Below, in pieces: positions 35,193 through 47,800 of a DNA stretch of 64,000 bases. The position numbers and the translations under genes were made by a program. The notes under the pieces are model-generated. The model had not been told where the DNA came from. It saw only the letters and a program-made list of their open reading frames with translations, and ran no database searches. The number at the start of each line of letters is the position of its first letter. Within the stretch, counting starts at the first letter, position 1. Origin of the DNA: Pilaira anomala (taxonomy: Eukaryota > Mucoromycota > Mucoromycetes > Mucorales > Mucoraceae); assembly GCA_025716855.1 (NCBI GenBank), contig JAIXMQ010000023.1:347635-411634 (forward strand), in the 5' to 3' direction.

Positions 35193-38100
35193 TTATTCGT
35201 ATTCCATTGTATCATCTTCCTCTTTTTCAATACCCTGTAATCTTACTAAATTTAAATTTTCCAAATCTTTTTTTTCTTATTTGTTAGTAGCTCGTTTTTT
35301 ATTTTTATAATCAATAATTAGTGTATACCTTTCAAATATTTCAAACATGATTTGCTCACACCCGTATGATCCAGATTAAGATTAGTGAGATTTGCCATAC
35401 CTATTATTTAAAGTTATTATTTAGCATACACAAGTTTTTTTTTTTATATCTTGTACACTATAATTTATTTACCAGCTAATCCACGTACACCTCTATCCGT
35501 AACATGAATACATTGTGCGAGGTTTAACGTTCTTAAATTTCTTGCAAAACTCGTTTGTTCAAAATCTCCTAAACAGCATAATCCTTCATCACTTACTTCA
35601 GTACGACACAATGATAATGTTTCTAATTTCGAGAGTCCTAAATACAATAACTTGTTAACACTATATACCACACCTACTACATATAAAAGTCTTCTTTTTT
35701 TTTTTTTTTACCTCTTAATTTTTCAATACCAACATCTGTTAACAAAGTGCGATCCAAAAAAAGTTTTTCAAGCTCAATTAAATCTAGATAAAATAAGTAT
35801 GCAAACAGAAAAGAACGAGTTATTTTGTTTATACATACTTTCAAACAACATAATGCCTTGGTCTGTCACTTTGGTACCATCTAAACTAAGATAGCGCAAG
35901 TGCTTCATGCATGCAATATATTTAGCGCCTTCATCCGTAATATTCAAAAATCCTGCTAAATCCAAATGTTCAATCGGTAAATCTATAATGGCAATTGTTA
36001 GTTATGCTTTCCCCTCCCCCCTCCCCCTTTTTATTTATTTATTTATTGTTTATACATATTACCTTTATATCTTGACAAAATATCGTCCAATTCATGTTCA
36101 CGATCAGGAAATTGAATGTACTTGAGACGAGTTAATTCTATATTATAATTTGTTACACAATTCTTCTGTAAATCCCAAAACAGAAAAAAATATAATTTAC
36201 CTCTAGGTAAAAAGGATAGACTCCTCGTGGTGATAGCCTCACAACCGCCCAATTTCAATTCCACGAGACTTTTGAACTGACTCACTGTGCCAATCAAGTC
36301 TTGATCTTGAATACATGTATGGTTTACATCCAATTTCTCTAATTTGATATCTTTATTTGTTAGCTTTTGATCCGCTGAAGACTGATTGGCATTAGATGTC
36401 GTATAACCAAACGATAATTGAATCAAATTTGTAAATTCTATCCTAATTACGTTAATCACTAGTATATTATTTAATGGTATATCTTCTTTTTTTTTTACCG
36501 TTAATGATAGGAATGAGAATAGAAGAAATTGAGTCCAGTCGGGTGCAACCATCTAGTAACAACACCTGTAACTCGGATTTGAATTTTGCATTTTTCACCA
36601 AAGACAATAACCCTGCATTTGTAATCTTTGTCTTTGACAGGTTCAAATAAACAAGATGTTGCAATTCTGTGTATATTGTTAAAAATGAAGGAGTAAATAA
36701 ACAAATACAAAACAAACTTACTTTCAATCGATTTTAATCCTTTATCCGTTACTTTACAATTATTCAAGTCTAAATAATTTAAATTCTTGAGTCCTTCCAA
36801 AGACCGAATAGCGCCATCTGTAATCACATCGCAACCTCTTAAACTGAGTTTTGTGATTGAAATGGATGAGTTCGATTTTATCAAGTCTTCGATTAACGAA
36901 TCTGTACAATACGTATATGAGTCCAATACTACATGCTGTAAATAACTAATAATAATAAATAAAAAAATTAAAATCCATCTAGAGGACCATAAATAAGCTT
37001 TTTTTTTTTCTAATTTACCAATGATTTGCTAGCTTTCTTAGTGTAGAAACATTTAATTTACCACATTTGATTAAATACGATAACAAGGATTCCGCTACAT
37101 CTGCAGAGACATAAGCTAATTTTTTCAAATAACGATTGGCACTAACTGTATGTTGTGTGAGTAAACTCGCGACAATGGTCGTACATATATCTTTTAAACG
37201 TTTCGGGTCTCTTCCTTTCATTATCCGGGTGTGCTTTGTGTTTGTATCATGTACACTATTATTACGTTGTTGAATGGCTGATAACATATTTACTCTTCGG
37301 TCGGATTCGGATATTTCTTCAGGAACCGTTTCATTTTCTTCCATTACAGTATCTTGAGCTAATACAAAAATGAATAAAATGAATTTGATTTTTAAAAAAA
37401 AAAAAAAAAGATGGGATTACTTACGTTCTGCTGCGGGTGAAGGGTCTGACAGTTGGTGTCCGCCACTGGTTGTGGCTCCTACCGCTCTTTGACGGCGTCG
37501 AAGTAAATTAGGGTCATGTCTTAAATGAAAATCGAGTCCCTAAATTCGGTTAAATTGAGTAAAGATATATACACATTCATATGAATTAACTTTTTATGTT
37601 TACATCTTCATCATTTGAATAATCAGAATTGTCTGAACTATCCGAGTTCATTCTATCCTCATCCATAGGAGATACGTCTGGTTGCTCTTCTGCAACAGGT
37701 GCAGGTAATGCGACCAAGACATTTAAGGATACATTTGGCAAAAACCCAGCTTCTTGCATATCCATTTCCCCATGATTTTGAGTAAATGTCTTTCTTGGAA
37801 ATGCCTATTTTTTTCATGTTACATTTTTAAATATATCTCAAAATATTTACATTTGTAAAACTTACACAAAAGAGTGATAGATTATCCAAGGCAGCAGACT
37901 GGTTGATTTCAACTTCTTTTGTCAATGCAAACTCAAACAATTCGCTTACTTTAGCAGCAGCAGGAAATTTTTGACGTACAGTAGATCCATTTGTCAATTT
38001 AAGCTACACATGAAAAAAAAAATCAATTTCCGTAAAATTATGCAAAAAAAAAAAAAAAAAAAAAGTCTTTCTTTACTTGTATAAAAGCATCTGAGCTCTT

Positions 38101-38493
38101 ATCAACAGGCTTTACGGCAGGTGTAGCCGTACTCTGTTCAAGAACAGGCTTTGATTTTCTATCTTTTTGATCGTTTCGAATATTAGCTAAAACACGTCTT
38201 CTTTGTTCTTGATCTAATCGTTTCTCTTCCTTCAACGATAACTGTATACGTTCTCGTTCTGTTAATGCTGGTTTGGATGATCCAGTTTGACTGGAATGTG
38301 ATTTCATCTTTCGTTTCTCTCGATCTTCTTTGATATCGATTAATGCGCGTTGTCTTGCTTCACGTTCCATCATTCTATCTCGTTTTAATTCGTTTGAGAT
38401 CTGCTCGAATTTTTTCTTCTGTGCTTGCTTGAGTTCTTCTGCTTCTTTTTGTGCATCCTAAAGTATTTTTTATGTTAATATATTAGGATATCA

Positions 38494-38525
<32 letters not shown>

Positions 38526-38880
38526 CGGCTTCTATTTTACAGGGCGCGTTGAGAACGTAGCGTGTGGAACACTTGTTGTTGAAGAAGTAGAAGGGGCTGA
38601 ATCAAAAGAAGGTGGTGAAGTCTCCATAGGACTTATAGTACTCGCACCAGGAATACTCAAGACAGGTGGATGAGTTGGGTCCAAGATCCTTTAAATAATA
38701 ATAAAAAAAAAAAGGGTATAAGCGGAATGTAAAGGATTCACTTTTTTTTTTATAAATATATTTATACCATTCCGTTGCGTTTTCAAGTGTAGAGTTTTGT
38801 GTAAGTGCCTGCTTACATAAATCAAGTTCAAAGCCCAAGCTTAATAAATAAGCCAAGTGAGTATCGTTCAATATCGTCAT
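35193..38880 (-). CDS. UBA-UBX-leucine-rich-repeat protein
   Basis: A multi-exon gene of roughly 800 aa. The N-terminus is UBA-like (YLLSLGFELDLCKQALTQNS...ATEWIL), as in UBXN1-type proteins, and binds ubiquitin in relatives. A Ser/Pro linker and a charged coiled coil follow (EELKQAQKKKFEQ, EREARQRALIDIKEDREKRK, 38060-38460), then a UBX domain (IQLKLTNGSTVRQKFP, FPRKTFTQ, LPNVSLNVLVA; 37730-38090), a p97/Cdc48-docking fold. After an acidic linker the protein continues into about ten cysteine-containing LRRs (35193-37020), for example KLSLRGCDVITDGAI, YLDLNNCKVTDKGL, TLNLAQCIHVTDRGV. It ends GIEKEEDDTMEYE. Introns between the UBX and LRR exons keep frame, so I model one gene; two fused neighbours in annotation is the alternative. 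Likely a Cdc48 cofactor that picks ubiquitylated substrates. Confidence 0.7.
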
Positions 38881-40297
38881 AACAGTATTGAGTTAAAGAG
38901 AAGCAAAAAACAAAAAACGAACGAGGATAATTTTTTTCGTTTTCATGCACAGGTGACGTGGAAAAGACTATGGGAAATTTTGTTCTTATGTAATCGCCAC
39001 ATGATACATATGTACATTGCAAACAGGTCTTATTTAAACGCCTTTTTTTTTTTTTTTTCTTTCTCTTTCCATTTATTTCCTTTTCCTTTTTTTTAAAAAA
39101 TAAAAATAAAACATATTTGTTACTTACTACTATACCACTCCAATATCTTGTATGTTACCAAACAAGGAAGATTGTAATTATCAAGAAATGGGCAACTTTG
39201 AAAAGCGTATAGCATATTTCGTCAATGCTAAGATATATCATATATCTAATATTTTATCACAAAGAGGTAGTTCATTATTAATACGTTCCAACGCGTTTTC
39301 ATAACGTTCTTTCAAAGTAGACTACTATTAGGCACTTAATTTTGATTCTATGGTGCATCTTGAATTTTCCATTACACTGCATATTTGGTTTAAACCTTTT
39401 TTTCTGTCATCGCAAAGGGCCAAAAAAAAAAAGCCCAAAAAAAAAAAAGCTTAGGACAAAAAATCTAGCCATGTAAGACCCTTTATGAAAGGTTTCAAAG
39501 AAGATTGTTTGTTCTACTTTGGAATTTTCAATACTCTCTCCTTGATGGGGATAGGATAAAAAAAAAAGGCCTACACCTTTCATCTTTTGGTTATTTGTCT
39601 AAATGGAAGAATTGGCAACTTGTTGAATACGTTATTTGAAACAAAGATGAAAGACATCCCGTATGAAGAGAAACCAAGAACTTCAGCTACTTAGTATGTC
39701 CTAACTGACGGTCATGCTAACTGCAGCAAGCTTGCGTGCAGCACAATGCCGCCACCTAACGAAAAAAACACCAGAATAGATCATCCCCTTATGCAAGTAT
39801 TTTTAGTACTGCAACACAGCTTTCATCATTCATTTGGTAAGCGTTTACGTTTATACTTGTATATATTTTTGTACAGGTGCAAAAAAAAAAAAAAAAAAAG
39901 GCTCACCTTCGAGCAAATAATTTGCGCTCTGTCTTTCTGAACACAAAAGAGAACTGTTGGATAGGATTATCTTCTTCTAGGATAGTATATGCCCAGGATT
40001 TTATTTCTTAAAGCCTTATCTACTCATAACTGAGAAGGCAAGTCATTAAACTTTACAGCAGCCTCACCAAGATAAAAGGTCATCTGATGCTGCTGCAAAA
40101 AGCATATTTCCAGCAGTGAAGGTCGTGACCAAAAGAAGTGGTGCGGTCATTGAGAGAGGCGTTCAAAAAAAAAAATATTAAACTTATCTCCTCAAACAAT
40201 TTGTTGTCAACTTATTGAGAAAAGGATCTCAATACATTGATGTGAATGGAAGGAAGACTTTAAAGGAACCCCTCTGAGTTAGTTTTATCAAAGGTGG
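38881..40297. other. Intergenic, no intact gene
   Basis: Region upstream of the UBA-UBX-LRR gene. T/A-run promoter-like segments to about 39110, then mixed-composition DNA that is less AT-rich than its surroundings (39600-40150) and may be old transposon sequence, though no protein match could be read. Confidence 0.4.
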
Positions 40298-40299
40298 TT

Positions 40300-40382
40300 T
40301 ACAGTACCCGCTCTATTATTTAAAGGCCACAAAAGTCTGACCATTTTTTTCAGCCTTAAATAGAGTAGGTACTGTGTACTGT
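40300..40382. mobile_element. About 80-bp MITE-like element with terminal inverted repeats
   Basis: The sequence acagtaccCGCTCTATTatttAAaGGC (from 40301) is repeated inverted as GCCttAAATAGAGtaggtactgt (to about 40377), separated by about 27 bp. The pair reads as the two ends of a tiny element with TA-containing flanks, as expected for Tc1/mariner-derived MITEs. It lies 300 bp from a degraded Tc1-type transposase, which may be its source. Confidence 0.55.
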
Positions 40383-40689
40383 CTCTCATTTCCCTTCTCT
40401 CTCTCTTTTTTTTTTTATACATCAAGTTTCCCTTTTTTTTTTTTCTCGAAATTTGACTATTTTTAGTCTATGCTATTTTATTTTATAGTCTTTACTTTTC
40501 AAGCATCAACTATCACACTTCTTCTTTTTGAAATTAGATCCTGTGTATTCTTCATCGGTTCAACGCCACTTATTTTTTTTTTTTCAATTGCCAAGTTTCC
40601 ATTTTAAGTCTTTTCATTGACATAGAAGTTTCTAATAAGCCTGATATATATATATATATACCAGGGCATTTTTTTTTTAAAAAAAAATG

Positions 40690-41022
40690 GCTTCTTTATG
40701 GAATCACTTTATTGACACTAACTTTTGGTCCTTCAACATCTTTTTCGAACCGTATTACAACAAACATCAATGTTAGTACTGGTTATAATTTCATCATCTC
40801 TTAACGTCGCCTTTCTGTTTTTTCAGTGGGCAAAGTTAGCCACCAACCACTTATCTCTTTGCTGCAAAAAAAAAAAAAAAAAAAACTTTGATTGGCATCT
40901 TCCTCTAGTCTCAACAAAAAGGTGTTGTATCTTAATTAGTCGGTAAACGGTGCCAAGAGGTACATCCACTTTAATCGCAATATCTTTGGCTTTCATTTCC
41001 CCCCTCCCCTCCCCCCCCCCCC
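40690..41022 (-). pseudogene. Degraded Tc1/mariner-type transposase, N-terminal part
   Basis: Reading the minus strand from 41020, the peptide MKAKDIAIKVDVPLGTVYRLIK is a clear first helix-turn-helix of a Tc1-type transposase, followed by VETRGRCQSK (a basic linker). After a 21-nt A/T run, a second segment TLRDDEIITSTNIDV then CCNTVRK matches the second helix-turn-helix. The frame is broken by at least two stops and by the homopolymer, and no DDE catalytic domain was found downstream. It is a relic and cannot encode an active enzyme. Confidence 0.65.
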
Positions 41023-41759
41023 TTCATGCAATCCGTTCATAAAGGTCCCCCCCCCCTTTTTTTTTTGGCAACAACTGTACTGAGTCATAGTGAATGCTGA
41101 TTTATTCATTAGAGAGTGAGAAAAGGATGAATACATATCGGAAATTTATTTTTGCCTGTATGTAAGGGGGTCTGTAAATGTATTGTATATGCAATATAAT
41201 TCGTTTTTTTTTTTTTCGAGTTTGATATAGATCAAAGTTATATAACAGTTTTTTGAAAATGAATGATCAGTAATCAAACAAAAAAGAAAGAAAAAAGAAA
41301 AAACGAGAGAGTACATACATTTAGTATAAAAAATATTAGATACATAAATGAACTATTTACATATAGCATTGAAATCTTTTTTTAACCAGCAATAAAAAAA
41401 GCTATACTAAATGTAAAAAATAAAAGTTATCAGAACGAAAGTATTATTGCTATTGTTAAAAGGACAATTTTACTATTGGTTAGATCATCCCCAATGGAGG
41501 TTTTAAATTAGTAAATTAAATGAAAGGAGAGACGATACTTATATGAGTCTTTTTTTTTTTTTTTTAATCTCGGTTCAACTACTCAAAGAGACAGAAGAGG
41601 GGTCTGGACAAGAAAAAAAAACGTCGATCTTTTTTCCGCTGTGACGTTTTACAGAAAAAGCTAAATGGAAGTAGCACTAGATTTAGCTTGAAACTGTGGA
41701 GAAAAAGAGTTTTCTTTCCCTCTTTCTTTCTTTTTTTGTAAACAATAAGAGAGTGAAAA
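41023..41759. other. Intergenic spacer with C/G runs
   Basis: C-runs at 40999-41022 and 41047-41056, then AT-rich sequence upstream of the mannosyltransferase ATG. No gene seen. Confidence 0.4.
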
Positions 41760-43135
41760 ATGCCAGGTTTATTAAAGGTATCGAGGAGACCAGTGATGGT
41801 GATCGTATTTATTCTGGTGTTTTTATTTTTGTATTATATCTCAAGTAATCCACAAGTCAGCAAGACGATGCAACCTGTTGCTTATTATACTGATTATGAT
41901 GAGAGAGCTTGTCTTCCACAAAAGCTTTTAGAAAAGAACCCACCTACCAAGAAAGCGAAGGCCGCTATGGTGATTCTTGTTCGAAACAAGTAAAAGTGCT
42001 TATTCCTTTGCTTCTTCTTCATCATCTCATCATTGTTTTTTTTTAAAATGTAGGGAGCAAGACGATATTGCAACGACACTTGTAAACTTTCAAGATAAAT
42101 TTAATAAGAATTTCGATTACCCTTATGTGTTTTTAAACGAAGAACCATTCACCGAAGAGTTTAAGGCAGCTATGAGAGTAGCTGCACCTAAAGCAACTAT
42201 GAAATTTGGTTTGATACCCGAGAGTCAATGGGGTTATCCTCCTTGGGTAGATCAGAAAAAAGCACAGACTTCTCGAAAGGAAATGGATGATCGAGGTGTA
42301 CTTTATGCTGGATTAGAGTCATATCATCATATGTGTCGATTCCAATCCGGGTTCTTTTTTGATCACCCTTTATTAGACGAGTTAAGTAATAAGAATCAAT
42401 TGAAAAAAAAAAAAAAAGAGAGAGAGAAACTAACTGAGCTTATTAGATATGAATGGTATTGGCGTGTTGAACCAGGTGTCAAATTTTTCTGTGACATAAC
42501 GTATGACCCATTTCTTCACATGGAAAAATATAACAAGAAATATGGATTCGTAGTGACTTTAACCGAATTACGGGATACAATTCCTACACTTTGGAAAACA
42601 GTTGAAGATTATGCAAAGTCAAGACGTATTGATATCTCTTCCGAAACCAGTAAACTTTTATTCCCTTACTTTAGAGATGATTCCTCTGGTGATTATAACT
42701 TATGTCATTTTTGGTCAAACTTTGAAATCGCTTCACTTAATCTTTGGAGAAGTCCTGAATACCGTGATTTCTTTAATTATTTAGATCAAACTGGAAACTT
42801 CTTTTATGAACGTTGGGGAGATGCACCAGGTATAAGATTATTATTATGATTATTTTTTTGATGTACTAACACTTGAACACATGAAAGTTCATTCTTTGGC
42901 TGCTGGTTTATTTTTAACTACAGATGAAATTCATTACTTTGAAGATATTGGGTACCAACATGATTTGTACAGACATTGTCCTTCCAAGAAGAGTAACTTA
43001 GCTTGTCGATGTGATTGTCCTGTTGGAACAACTGAAAAGAGTATTGATCATGATAAATACTATGATACCTGTCTTCCTAAATGGTTAAAGCATGTTAAAG
43101 AAGTCAAGGAAAAAAAGGTTAATTGGTGGTTATAA
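41760..43135 (+). CDS. KTR/KRE2-type alpha-1,2-mannosyltransferase (GT15)
   Basis: Three exons (41760-41989, 42054-42829, 42888-43135) give 417 aa. A short cytoplasmic tail and one signal anchor (about residues 12-28, MVIVFILVFLFLYYI) mark a type II Golgi protein. The GT15 landmarks are present: AMVILVRNKEQDDIA, FNKNFDYPYVFLNEEPF, YHHMCRFQSGFFF, YEWYWRVEPGVKFFCDI (with the family WRVEP), FWSNFEIASLNLWRS, YLDQTGNFFYERWGDAP and VHSLAAGLFL. It adds alpha-1,2-mannose to O- and N-linked glycans of wall and secreted proteins. Between HPLLDE and RYEWYW there is an odd 18-residue Lys/Glu-rich insert (42385-42438) that looks like an intron with an A-run, but removing it with GT-AG would break the frame, so it is kept. 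Confidence 0.9.
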
Positions 43136-45221
43136 AAAGCATTCTCTCTCGTGAAAAAAAAATAAATATAAATAAATAAAAAATGTGATAATTTTTTGAG
43201 CAGTAAACAAAGATGTGACATTTTTCGTTTTTATTCATTGTAATGAATGATATCATTTCTTTTTTTTTTTTTTTCTTTTAAAAAATATGTAATAACTTAT
43301 CATAAAAAAAAAACGCGTAGAATTAACTATAAACAGCAAGTACGGTTAAAAAAAAAAAAGTATGTACCACTCTATTCCATTATATTGTTTATAAATATAA
43401 CCGTTATTCCCTTGATTTTTAAAGATTGTTTCATCTTTTATGACACACACATACATGCAGTATGATAACAAATCATTCAATTCCCCTTTTTGGTGTATGT
43501 ATACACTCAAGTTCCGGTTTATTGACTGAAAATAGCTCAACACATGTTACAATCTGTAATTGACAACAATCTCATGTTTTTTTTTTGAAAGGAAGTAAAA
43601 AAGAAAATAAGAATCTCATTTGGTTTTATTTCTAACAGTATAAACCCCCCCCCCCCCACCCTAACAGTGCATTAAATGCTTTCTCTATACTATAGTACTT
43701 TGTAAAAGTAATAACGATTCACTGCTAGATCAAAAAAAAAAAAGGGGGGGGGGGCTTTGACAGAGAAGCAAATAAGGGTTATAATAATAATAAAGTTCTT
43801 TGTTTCACGAAAAAACAATTGATACGTCTGTTCCAACAAAACTAATGACCTTTTTGTTTTCTCTTTTTTTGGACTTGGTGTCAAGGTCCAACGTAATTCG
43901 TCTGTTTCACCACAAATATTGCAAACATCATCATCTGCGAAAAAAAAAAAAAAAAAAAGTTTCGGCTTATCATCAATTTATATATTACTTGTGATTCACT
44001 ATAAAAAAACACATGATATTTCCTTTCTTTTTATTCAGACACAACAATTTTGATTTAAAAAAGGGTCGTTTCCTTATTGTTATTTTTGGGTTGCCGAGCA
44101 CTCCTTGGGTTGGTTTTTGTGATTGACGTGTAACCTTTTTATACCAAATACACACACACACTCTCTCTCTCTCTCCTGCCCAAAAGGACTCAAAAAAAGT
44201 CTATTCAAGTTATGTAGTATGTATACACCATCCAGAATAATAGAAAAGTAACCAAGACATACAAGATAAACCATCTCCGTTTTTTTCTTTTTTTTTTTGG
44301 CTGTATATAATTCGGATTTTTGTTTAAAATAACAGTGAGGGAAAATCCAGTTATTATAAACGAATGTAATATTATGTGGGAAATTTCGTGCACCGGCTTT
44401 TCACGCACCCGTTTTTTTTTTTTGCATCTGTTTGGCATTTTTATCGCACGGGCGTAACCATCAAATTTATGAAAATTTCCATATTCAAACTATTTCAATT
44501 CAATCCAATGGATTGAATGCAACCTTATTGTCATTTTTATATATAAAACTGTCGTGCTTTTAAAATCATGTCGTATTTTTGTTGTTGTTGCGGCTGATAT
44601 ATAGTAACAGTTAAAACAGTCTTTTTGAACAATGAATCCCGGGTCCCTTTCTTTCCGTCTCTCTGTAAAAAAAAAGTTCTAGGCCCGGCTTGAGCTTTTA
44701 ACTTTCACTTACTCACACCACTTTGCATTTTGCTACCTACTCGTTCCCCTCCTTTCCCCCCCCCCCGCATGTGGCGTTTAGAGGGGAGTCGATAAAATCA
44801 CTTCCGTCTTAATAAGTAACTTTCCCCGGTTTGACCTTTTCCTAACTCTAGTTGGAAGAAATTGAAGGTATTAAAAAAAAAAAAAAAAAAAAAAAGGACT
44901 TTTTATATCTCATGTCATATTGGCTTCTATACACCACTTTTAGTAACAATAATAACTGCTAGATTCACTGATTTCGCTTAAATCCAAAAAAAAAAAAAAT
45001 TGAGCAAGCTCGAGGAGACATATTAAGAGAGGCAAATACCGAATTAATGTCAAGCATTAGGCTATGTTTAAGGTAGAATAAATGCTACAGTGAGTAAAAA
45101 GACAAAATGCTTGGTGGTTTTGTCGAGTAAATTCACAGATATGTAAGAATTATGTCAAAAGAACATAGTGATCGATAATAAAGCCTTTTTTTTTTTTTTA
45201 TTGTGCGAGGGTAAAATATTA

Positions 45222-45252
<31 letters not shown>

Positions 45253-45364
45253 GAGAGAAAAAAGCAACTAATGTAGAATAAAAATACAAATGATACGAAT
45301 CCAGCTCGATCCTTATTTCTTCTTCTTCTTAATGATACGTAAAAGGGTATAAATATGTTATTAT
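43136..45364. other. Long intergenic region
   Basis: About 2.2 kb with C-runs (43646-43657, 44757-44766), a G-run (43744-43753), A/T runs and a palindrome aatccaatggatt near 44504. Open frames are low-complexity. No gene recognised. Confidence 0.5.
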
Positions 45365-47046
45365 TTAATCCAAAGAAAGTGTACGTTCAACAAGATGTCT
45401 AGGCATCGATGATCTTTGATTATTAGAATTTACTATAATAAAATATATGAGTTGTGCATACACAAAATGATTGGGATTATCTTTTTAAAAAAAAAAAAAA
45501 CTTACAATGAGGTTTCAGTCCTTTACCGAAATTTAAAAATAAAATAAGTGCATTAATGATTGTCAATACCACTAATGCTAAAGATACACTTGCTACAAAA
45601 TAGATAATAAAAATTAAAAATAACTTCTTTTTATATATATATATTATATATCTTACCAAAGAATGTTAAAAATGCTTTTACAAATTTATACTTTTCCACT
45701 TCAGATGGAGCATAGATTCGATAAATCTTAAAAACGAAATAGGCAATACCGGCGAGCATACCCGCAAAAAAAAGGAGCATTAACCATTTTGATTCACGCT
45801 TAATCTATAATAATAATATGGAAATGAATATACAGCGTAGATTACTATTTAGATATACATTACCGCATAAACAGCTAATACCAAAAATAGACATGTCAAA
45901 GGAATTGCCACAATTGTCAATGGAAATTCACTATCGTCTGGTTCCAATACAAGTACCAAGTATTGAATAGAATAACCCAAAAAGAAGAAGAAATCAATCT
46001 TTAAGATGGTTAAAATAATTTGATACCATCGATACATATCTAAAAAGAATACTTTGTTTAGTTATCAAAAATAAAGATACAATAAAAATAAAAATATATT
46101 TACTTCTTATTTCTGGATCTGCACCAATCTTCTTATAAATCTTCCAACCAAATTCTTGATATAATCTAGCTCCAATATAAAAATACAATAATTGGCAGAC
46201 ACCCGTAATTACAGCTACCGTAATTAGTAATCGATCAATTAAAAAAGTTAAAGAAGTTGCCAATTCTTCCAAATCTGGGTTTTTCGAATCTAATGCGTCA
46301 GCTATTTGTTTGAATTGAAATACTGCATAGACAAAGCAACAAATATTAAATAACAAAAATGCAATCACTTGTATTGTATTTTGTGCACGGACCTATTTAT
46401 TATTTTTTTTTTTAAAAAAAACAATCAATTGTCTTCTTTCTTTCTTCTTTCTTTTTTATTGACATTTTTTTTTTTTTTTTCATTTTTAAACTTACAGCAT
46501 CCCAAGCGAGAAAGACTTGAAAAACTTGTGAAAAGATAAATATCATCAAATAGACAGGAATACCTAACCCAAGATTATTTGACGAAAATCTAAGGGAAAA
46601 AAAGAGAGAGAGAGGAGAAGAAAAAAAAAAAGAACAATAAAAAGGAGTGAATGAATAGATTGTTTGAATATATACATAAAAAGAATTTTTTAAACAAAAA
46701 CAAAAACAAAAAAAAATCGTCATTTTTTTTTTTTTTTTTTTTTTTTTGGTTCCTTACTGTGTATGATAAAACTTTGAAAAAATAGTAGCTTCTAACGCAA
46801 TGACAATAATAGCTTCAAATATGGACAACAAAACCAATAGTACTGAATTAGTGGAATTAGACCAAAACTATTTTTCAAAAAGAAAAAAAAAATTAGCTTT
46901 TTTTAATAAAAAAAAAAACGTGAAAGATCTCATTTAGTTACGTTGAAACGAACTTCAGTTCTTTGTTCTCGACTGATATCAAACATTTTTCGAGATGAGG
47001 GTTGACCACCTTCAAAACTAGGATCTGTAAAGTTGTCTGTAGACAT
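45365..47046 (-). CDS. UPF0658-type Golgi membrane protein
   Basis: At least eight exons between 47046 (ATG) and 45365 (TAA) give a protein of about 340 aa with seven or so membrane helices. Segments read in order: a polar N-terminus MSTDNFTDPSFEGGQPSS, SVLLVLLSIFEAIIVIALEA, VYLMIFIFSQVFQVFLAWDAV, VIAFLLFNICCFVYAVFQF, LITVAVITGVCQLLYFYIGARLYQEFGWKIYKKIGADPEIR, MYRWYQIILTILKIDFFFFLGYSIQYLVLVLE, IVAIPLTCLFLVLAVYA, and ALVVLTIINALILFLNFGKGLKPHL. The central loop FGWKIYKKIGADP and RWYQI with FDVFFFLGF-like helix are the hallmarks of the fungal UPF0658 family, placed in the Golgi in fission yeast. Biochemical role unknown. The C-terminus RSSMPRHLVERTLSLD is cytosolic and could be regulated by phosphorylation. 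Confidence 0.8.
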
Positions 47047-47072
47047 TTTGAAATCTAAAATAAGAAAGACAA

Positions 47073-47128
<56 letters not shown>

Positions 47129-47800
47129 ATATGTCTTATTTTGCCCAAAACAGGGACAGCAACTAAAAAGAAAAAAAAAAAAAAAAGGGCGAAAAAAAAA
47201 AAATGCCAAGTAAAGGCGTGAATCGTCGTTTTACTTTATTTCTAGTTTAAAAAACCCTTTCAATCCACGTCATCAAATAAAAAATATCTGAATTCCTCAT
47301 TTAGCAAAAGCGAAGATTTTAGTTACACTGGTGATACAACACAACAAACACTTGTTTGTATAACAAAAACTTGGTAGACGGAAACCGGAACGTTTTTTTT
47401 TTTTGTTGAGCATGTGAGCTAAAAAAAAAATAAAAAAAAAAAAAAAAAACTTCTCTTATTGTGTATATATATAATAATATTTTTTTTTTCTTATTCTTTT
47501 TTATTTTTTCTTTTTCTCTAGTATTTTATTTTTTTTATATCACTCTTACACACACATATACACATATTTTCTTTTCTTTTCTTTTTTTTCTCTTATTTTT
47601 ATATTTTAACGTATAAAAAGAAGGAAGAAAAACGAAAAAAAAAAAAAAAAGTATATATACTTACTACTACAACAACAACAACAATAACAACAAAAAGATT
47701 ATTTATTTAACTTATATACATTTTTACTTGCAATAATATTTTTTTACTTGCAATAATATTTTTTTTTTAACAAAAAAAAAAAAAAAAAAAAAAAAAAAGA
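47047..47800. promoter_or_regulatory. Divergent region with 50-nt poly(A) and a 20-bp tandem duplication
   Basis: Separates the UPF0658 gene from the ankyrin gene. It contains an A-run of about 48 nt (47077-47124), more A and T runs, an exact tandem duplication of a 20-bp unit (47721-47740 = 47741-47760) and a 28-nt A-run just before the ankyrin ATG. Confidence 0.5.

Noticed and set aside
47018..47209. Open frames made of long Phe or Lys runs (several in the window)
   Set aside because: They are translations of homopolymer DNA in promoters and introns.
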